Source: an uncultured Eubacteriales bacterium (GTDB lineage Bacteria; Bacillota_A; Clostridia; Lachnospirales; Lachnospiraceae). Taken from it: DNA of 8,991 nt. Shown here piece after piece: positions 6,400 through 8,991 of the stretch (within the stretch, counting starts at the first letter, position 1; the number at the start of each line of letters is the position of its first letter). A program made the translations under genes and the position numbers. Below the pieces are notes generated by a model. The model worked only from the letters and a program-made list of their open reading frames with translations, was not told the DNA's origin and made no database searches. The stretch covers positions 1 to 8,991 of the forward strand of contig CADCPV010000074.1 of NCBI GenBank assembly GCA_902803345.1. Direction: 5' to 3'.

Positions 6400-7830
6400 T
6401 CACTCCGCCCACTGAAACAGCACCGGTTGATCTCCTGAAACCGGTACAGCATAGACGACAGAATAACCCGTCAATTCAGATGTCTGCATTGAATATGTAT
6501 CCCTGAAATACAGGTTCCATCGGTCCGCGCCAAGGTACATACACCAGTGAAACCAGGCTGCAGGATTCTCCGGCAGAAGCTCCTCCGGCATCAGGTAACT
6601 GAAAGAACGGAGTTCCTTTCCCTGCAGATCGAAAAATGTGCAACTGAGGTGATCCACGTCGATATAGCTGCCATAAGTACTGGGTTTCTCCAGCAGGAAG
6701 AACCCACCGTCATAAAAATCCAGCCAGGCTTTGGAATACTCTGGCCCGGATACTACCTTTTCCATGGTTTTCTGTTCATAATCCAGCCGCAATACCGCGC
6801 CTTCCGGCGTATTCTGTGTTTCTTCACGATAGAGCGTTTCCAGATACAGCGCATCATGCACAGGATACAGCATTTCCACGCCTATCACAGTCTTTTCCTC
6901 ATACAGAAGTTCCGCATTCCTGCCTGAAAGATCATAGCGGATAATCCTGGTCCGAGCATTTTCGAAGTCCATGGACTCTTCATCGTGTGGCTTCTCACCG
7001 GTTTCAAAAGTGCAGATCAGGTTTTCGCCATAGGCTGTTACATGCAGGAAAACAACGTCATCATCAGGAAACGATTCCTCAAAAATCATTTCCCCCTGCT
7101 TCGGCTGTGTGATGGGGAGCCGGTAAATTAATGCCGTATTGTCCAGAATCAGGTGCTCTCCCTGCCGGTTTTCATATGTCTGATACCTGGTGGCGCAGAA
7201 GTAAAAGCAGTCCCTGTGGAAGAAGGCAATCTGATCCCCGAACTGATACTCCTCTTTGGCAACGCCCGCCTCCTTCAGGGAAATCCGGGAAAGCTCCGAC
7301 CAGGTCTTGGTTTCCAGATCAAAAGCTCTGAGTATCAGGATGATATCAGCCTGCACGCCCGTAAGTTGTTCCATTGAAACTGTATAGACTCTTCTTTCCG
7401 TTGCCGTGATAACAGGCGAAAGAAGGATAACTGTTTTCTGACAGGCATCACAAGTCTGATTGTCATGGCTGCAGTCTGGCTTCCCGCAGAGCGGTTCCAT
7501 GATGCCTGTTTTCCGGTTTGCCATAACCAGAATCTGATCCTCCATCCCGGGATATCTCCCGAAAAAGTACGGAAAATAAAGCATATCTCCGTCTCTTGAG
7601 TACGAATTTGCATAATTTCCTGCAGTCGGATCAAAGTCCCGGAACACCTCGCGTTCGAAATCAAATCCAGTCGTTTCCGGCTCCTCGCTCTCGGATTCCG
7701 GTACCCCGGACGAATTTGTCTCATCTATAAATGCCAGAGTTTCAGTAGATAGATTTGTGCAGGCGGAGAATAATGCAGCAAGAAAAAATATGATGATAAA
7801 ACCGATCTGTCTGTAATGACGTTTTTTCAT
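6400..7830 (-). CDS. Beta-propeller-like surface lipoprotein with Cys/His motif, 476 aa
   Basis: This is a probable lipoprotein of unknown function. The signal is MKKRHYR, a hydrophobic core, then FSAC with Cys24 as the lipid anchor; Phe at -3 is a slightly relaxed lipobox. A low-complexity acidic linker follows (about 38-56). The rest shows repeated beta-strand units ending in Asp-Leu-type turns, for example RAFDLETKTWSEL (168), RYDLSGRNAELLY (298), LRLDYEQKTMEKV (347) and FFDLQGKELRSFSY (399), as in TolB/DUF5050-like propellers. A compact LCGKPDCSHD motif gives C115-x4-C120-x-H122-x4-C127-x2-C130, a possible metal site or disulphide cluster. The gene starts directly after the stop of its paralogue (TAAATG) with only a weak GAGAAG site, and adaptor 1 follows two bases after its stop. 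The propeller and the role as a substrate- or signal-binding partner of the transporter are inference. Confidence 0.85.
   Translation of the reverse strand: MKKRHYRQIGFIIIFFLAALFSACTNLSTETLAFIDETNSSGVPESESEEPETTGFDFEREVFRDFDPTAGNYANSYSRDGDMLYFPYFFGRYPGMEDQILVMANRKTGIMEPLCGKPDCSHDNQTCDACQKTVILLSPVITATERRVYTVSMEQLTGVQADIILILRAFDLETKTWSELSRISLKEAGVAKEEYQFGDQIAFFHRDCFYFCATRYQTYENRQGEHLILDNTALIYRLPITQPKQGEMIFEESFPDDDVVFLHVTAYGENLICTFETGEKPHDEESMDFENARTRIIRYDLSGRNAELLYEEKTVIGVEMLYPVHDALYLETLYREETQNTPEGAVLRLDYEQKTMEKVVSGPEYSKAWLDFYDGGFFLLEKPSTYGSYIDVDHLSCTFFDLQGKELRSFSYLMPEELLPENPAAWFHWCMYLGADRWNLYFRDTYSMQTSELTGYSVVYAVPVSGDQPVLFQWAE
6403..6406 (-). promoter_or_regulatory. Ribosome binding site for adaptor 1
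   Basis: GGAG on the minus strand lies five bases (TGAAA) before the ATG at 6397 and overlaps the final Glu and stop codons of the upstream lipoprotein gene. It decides for ATG at 6397 rather than the GTG at 6412. Confidence 0.65.
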
Positions 7831-8991
7831 TTACTTCTCAGCCCACTGAAACAGCACCGGCTGGTCGCCCGCAATCGGGATCGCGTAGACCAGCGAATAG
7901 CCCTCGCTGTCATTGGTCCAGACATCCCGGTAGAACAGATTCCACTCGTCCGCACCGAGATACTGGGTCCAGCCGCTCCAGGCCGAAAGGTCCGCCGGAA
8001 GAAGTTCCTCCGGCATCCGGTAGCTGAAGCTTCTCTGCTCCTGACCCTTGAGATCGTAGAAGGTACAGCTGAGATCATCGACCTGAAGAAACTTGCTCGG
8101 TTTCTGCAGAAGGTAGAAACCGTCCGCATTAAAGTACATGGCCCAATACTCCCCGCCGAGCCCGGAAGCTGCCTCCGTAAACTCTTTCGTGTCATAATCC
8201 AGTCTTAACAGAAGTTCTTCGCCTGTCCGGTATGAAGCAATGTAAAGAGCATCTTCAGCGGGATAGAGGCTGCTGACACCGATCATGCTTTCATCTTCGT
8301 AAAGTGTTGTGAGCTCCCCTGTTACAAGGTCGCAGCGGCTGATCCTGCTGTACTCATTTTCATAGAATGCTGTATAGGTCTCTTCGTCGTATTCCGTCAG
8401 CAATCCACCGGATATGACGGCAATCAGGCTGTCACCCCGGGCTGTAACATTCAGCCAGATGTTATCCTGCTCCGGGAATTCCTCCTCCAGAAGCATCTTC
8501 CCCTGATCCGGAGCGGCAAGCGGAAGCTGAAACAGAAGTGCCGTATTTTCTATGTTTTTCGTACCGAAAAGACCTCCCGCCACACTCTTTCCTCTCACCG
8601 TATAGTAATAGAAACAGTCTTTGTGGAAGAAGCCCTGCGCGTTCTGATTTCCGTATCCGTTCTTCCGGATGCCCGTATCCTGATACGAAAGTTCCGAAAC
8701 CTCAGACCATGTTTTCTTCTCAAGGTCAAATGCCCGGATGATGATTTTGTTAAAATCACTAATATCCTCCAGCGCCACATAAACCCTTTGGTCGGAAACG
8801 GTCAGCGCGATCGGACCCATGCCGGATAACTGAAGCCATGCATCGCAGGCCGGGCCGTCGTGACTGCAGTCCGGGATCCCGCAAAGCGCTTCGATCTGCC
8901 CGGTCTTCTTGTCCGCACTGCAGAGAATGTGATTCTGTCCATACGCACCGCTGTCATAGGAGAAATAAAGATGGCCGCTGTCCTGACAGAA
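7831..8991 (-). CDS. Paralogous beta-propeller-like lipoprotein, N-terminus beyond the window
   Basis: The frame is open to the right edge, giving 386 visible residues; an internal ATG at 8820 is not the start. The first visible residues (FCQDSGHLYFSYDSGAYG) align with about residue 78 of the 476-aa neighbour, so roughly 80 residues, including the expected lipoprotein signal, are missing. The two proteins match along their whole shared length: LCGIPDCSHD against LCGKPDCSHD, RAFDLEKKTWSEV against RAFDLETKTWSEL, PEELLP, YLGADEWNL against YLGADRWNL, and GDQPVLFQWAE at the end. The Cys/His motif is C-x4-C-x-H-x4-C, but the fifth ligand position is Trp instead of Cys. Asp-Leu turn repeats again suggest a beta-propeller. 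It is probably a surface protein of the same operon. Lipid anchoring cannot be confirmed here, and the function is unknown. Confidence 0.85.
   Translation of the reverse strand, partial: FCQDSGHLYFSYDSGAYGQNHILCSADKKTGQIEALCGIPDCSHDGPACDAWLQLSGMGPIALTVSDQRVYVALEDISDFNKIIIRAFDLEKKTWSEVSELSYQDTGIRKNGYGNQNAQGFFHKDCFYYYTVRGKSVAGGLFGTKNIENTALLFQLPLAAPDQGKMLLEEEFPEQDNIWLNVTARGDSLIAVISGGLLTEYDEETYTAFYENEYSRISRCDLVTGELTTLYEDESMIGVSSLYPAEDALYIASYRTGEELLLRLDYDTKEFTEAASGLGGEYWAMYFNADGFYLLQKPSKFLQVDDLSCTFYDLKGQEQRSFSYRMPEELLPADLSAWSGWTQYLGADEWNLFYRDVWTNDSEGYSLVYAIPIAGDQPVLFQWAEK

Noticed and set aside
6398..6412. GTG at 6412 as start of adaptor 1
   Set aside because: It would overlap the upstream gene by 13 bases without a good ribosome binding site. 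ATG at 6397 has GGAG at proper distance and gives a normal lipoprotein signal.
8820..8820. ATG at 8820 as start of the paralogous lipoprotein
   Set aside because: The frame upstream is open to the window edge and aligns with the neighbouring full-length protein, including the LCGxPDCSHD motif. The ATG is an internal methionine with no ribosome binding site.

Overview
The window looks like chromosomal DNA from a Gram-positive anaerobe of the class Clostridia, most likely a Lachnospiraceae-like organism of moderately high G+C. This rests on full-length AGGAGGTGATC-type ribosome binding sites, two lipoproteins with a Cys-rich LCGxPDCSHD motif of a kind I associate with Lachnospiraceae surface proteins, and an ABC permease whose N-terminus resembles permeases of that family. 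This placement is inference; no rRNA or marker gene is present.

Every gene I can support lies on the minus strand, so transcription runs from high to low coordinates. The order of transcription is: a beta-propeller-like protein truncated by the right edge (7831-8991); its full-length lipoprotein paralogue (6400-7830); three consecutive, divergent HlyD/MacA-type adaptor proteins (5285-6397, 4171-5292, 3027-4184); and one large two-module FtsX-type ABC permease (175-3027). These six genes abut or overlap by a few bases and form one translationally coupled operon. A 92-base gap with a small stem-loop and an AT-rich stretch follows. Then a new gene with an excellent ribosome binding site starts at position 82 and runs off the left edge.

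The likely system is a MacAB/YknXYZ-like ABC transporter at the cell surface. The permease would be a mechanotransmission-type (type VII) exporter core. The three adaptors, two lipid-anchored and one apparently secreted, could form a mixed periplasm-like assembly outside the membrane. The propeller lipoproteins may be surface substrate-binding or sensing partners. No ATP-binding subunit is present, so it must lie upstream of the window or elsewhere. The substrate cannot be inferred.

The most unusual features are the run of three different adaptors before a single permease, the reuse of the conserved adaptor C-terminus (Gly-Glu-Val/Arg) as the ribosome binding site of the next gene, and the duplicated propeller lipoproteins with a C-x4-C-x-H-x4-C(-x2-C) motif. 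There is no gene-free stretch longer than 300 bases, and I saw no tRNA, rRNA, CRISPR array or insertion sequence.
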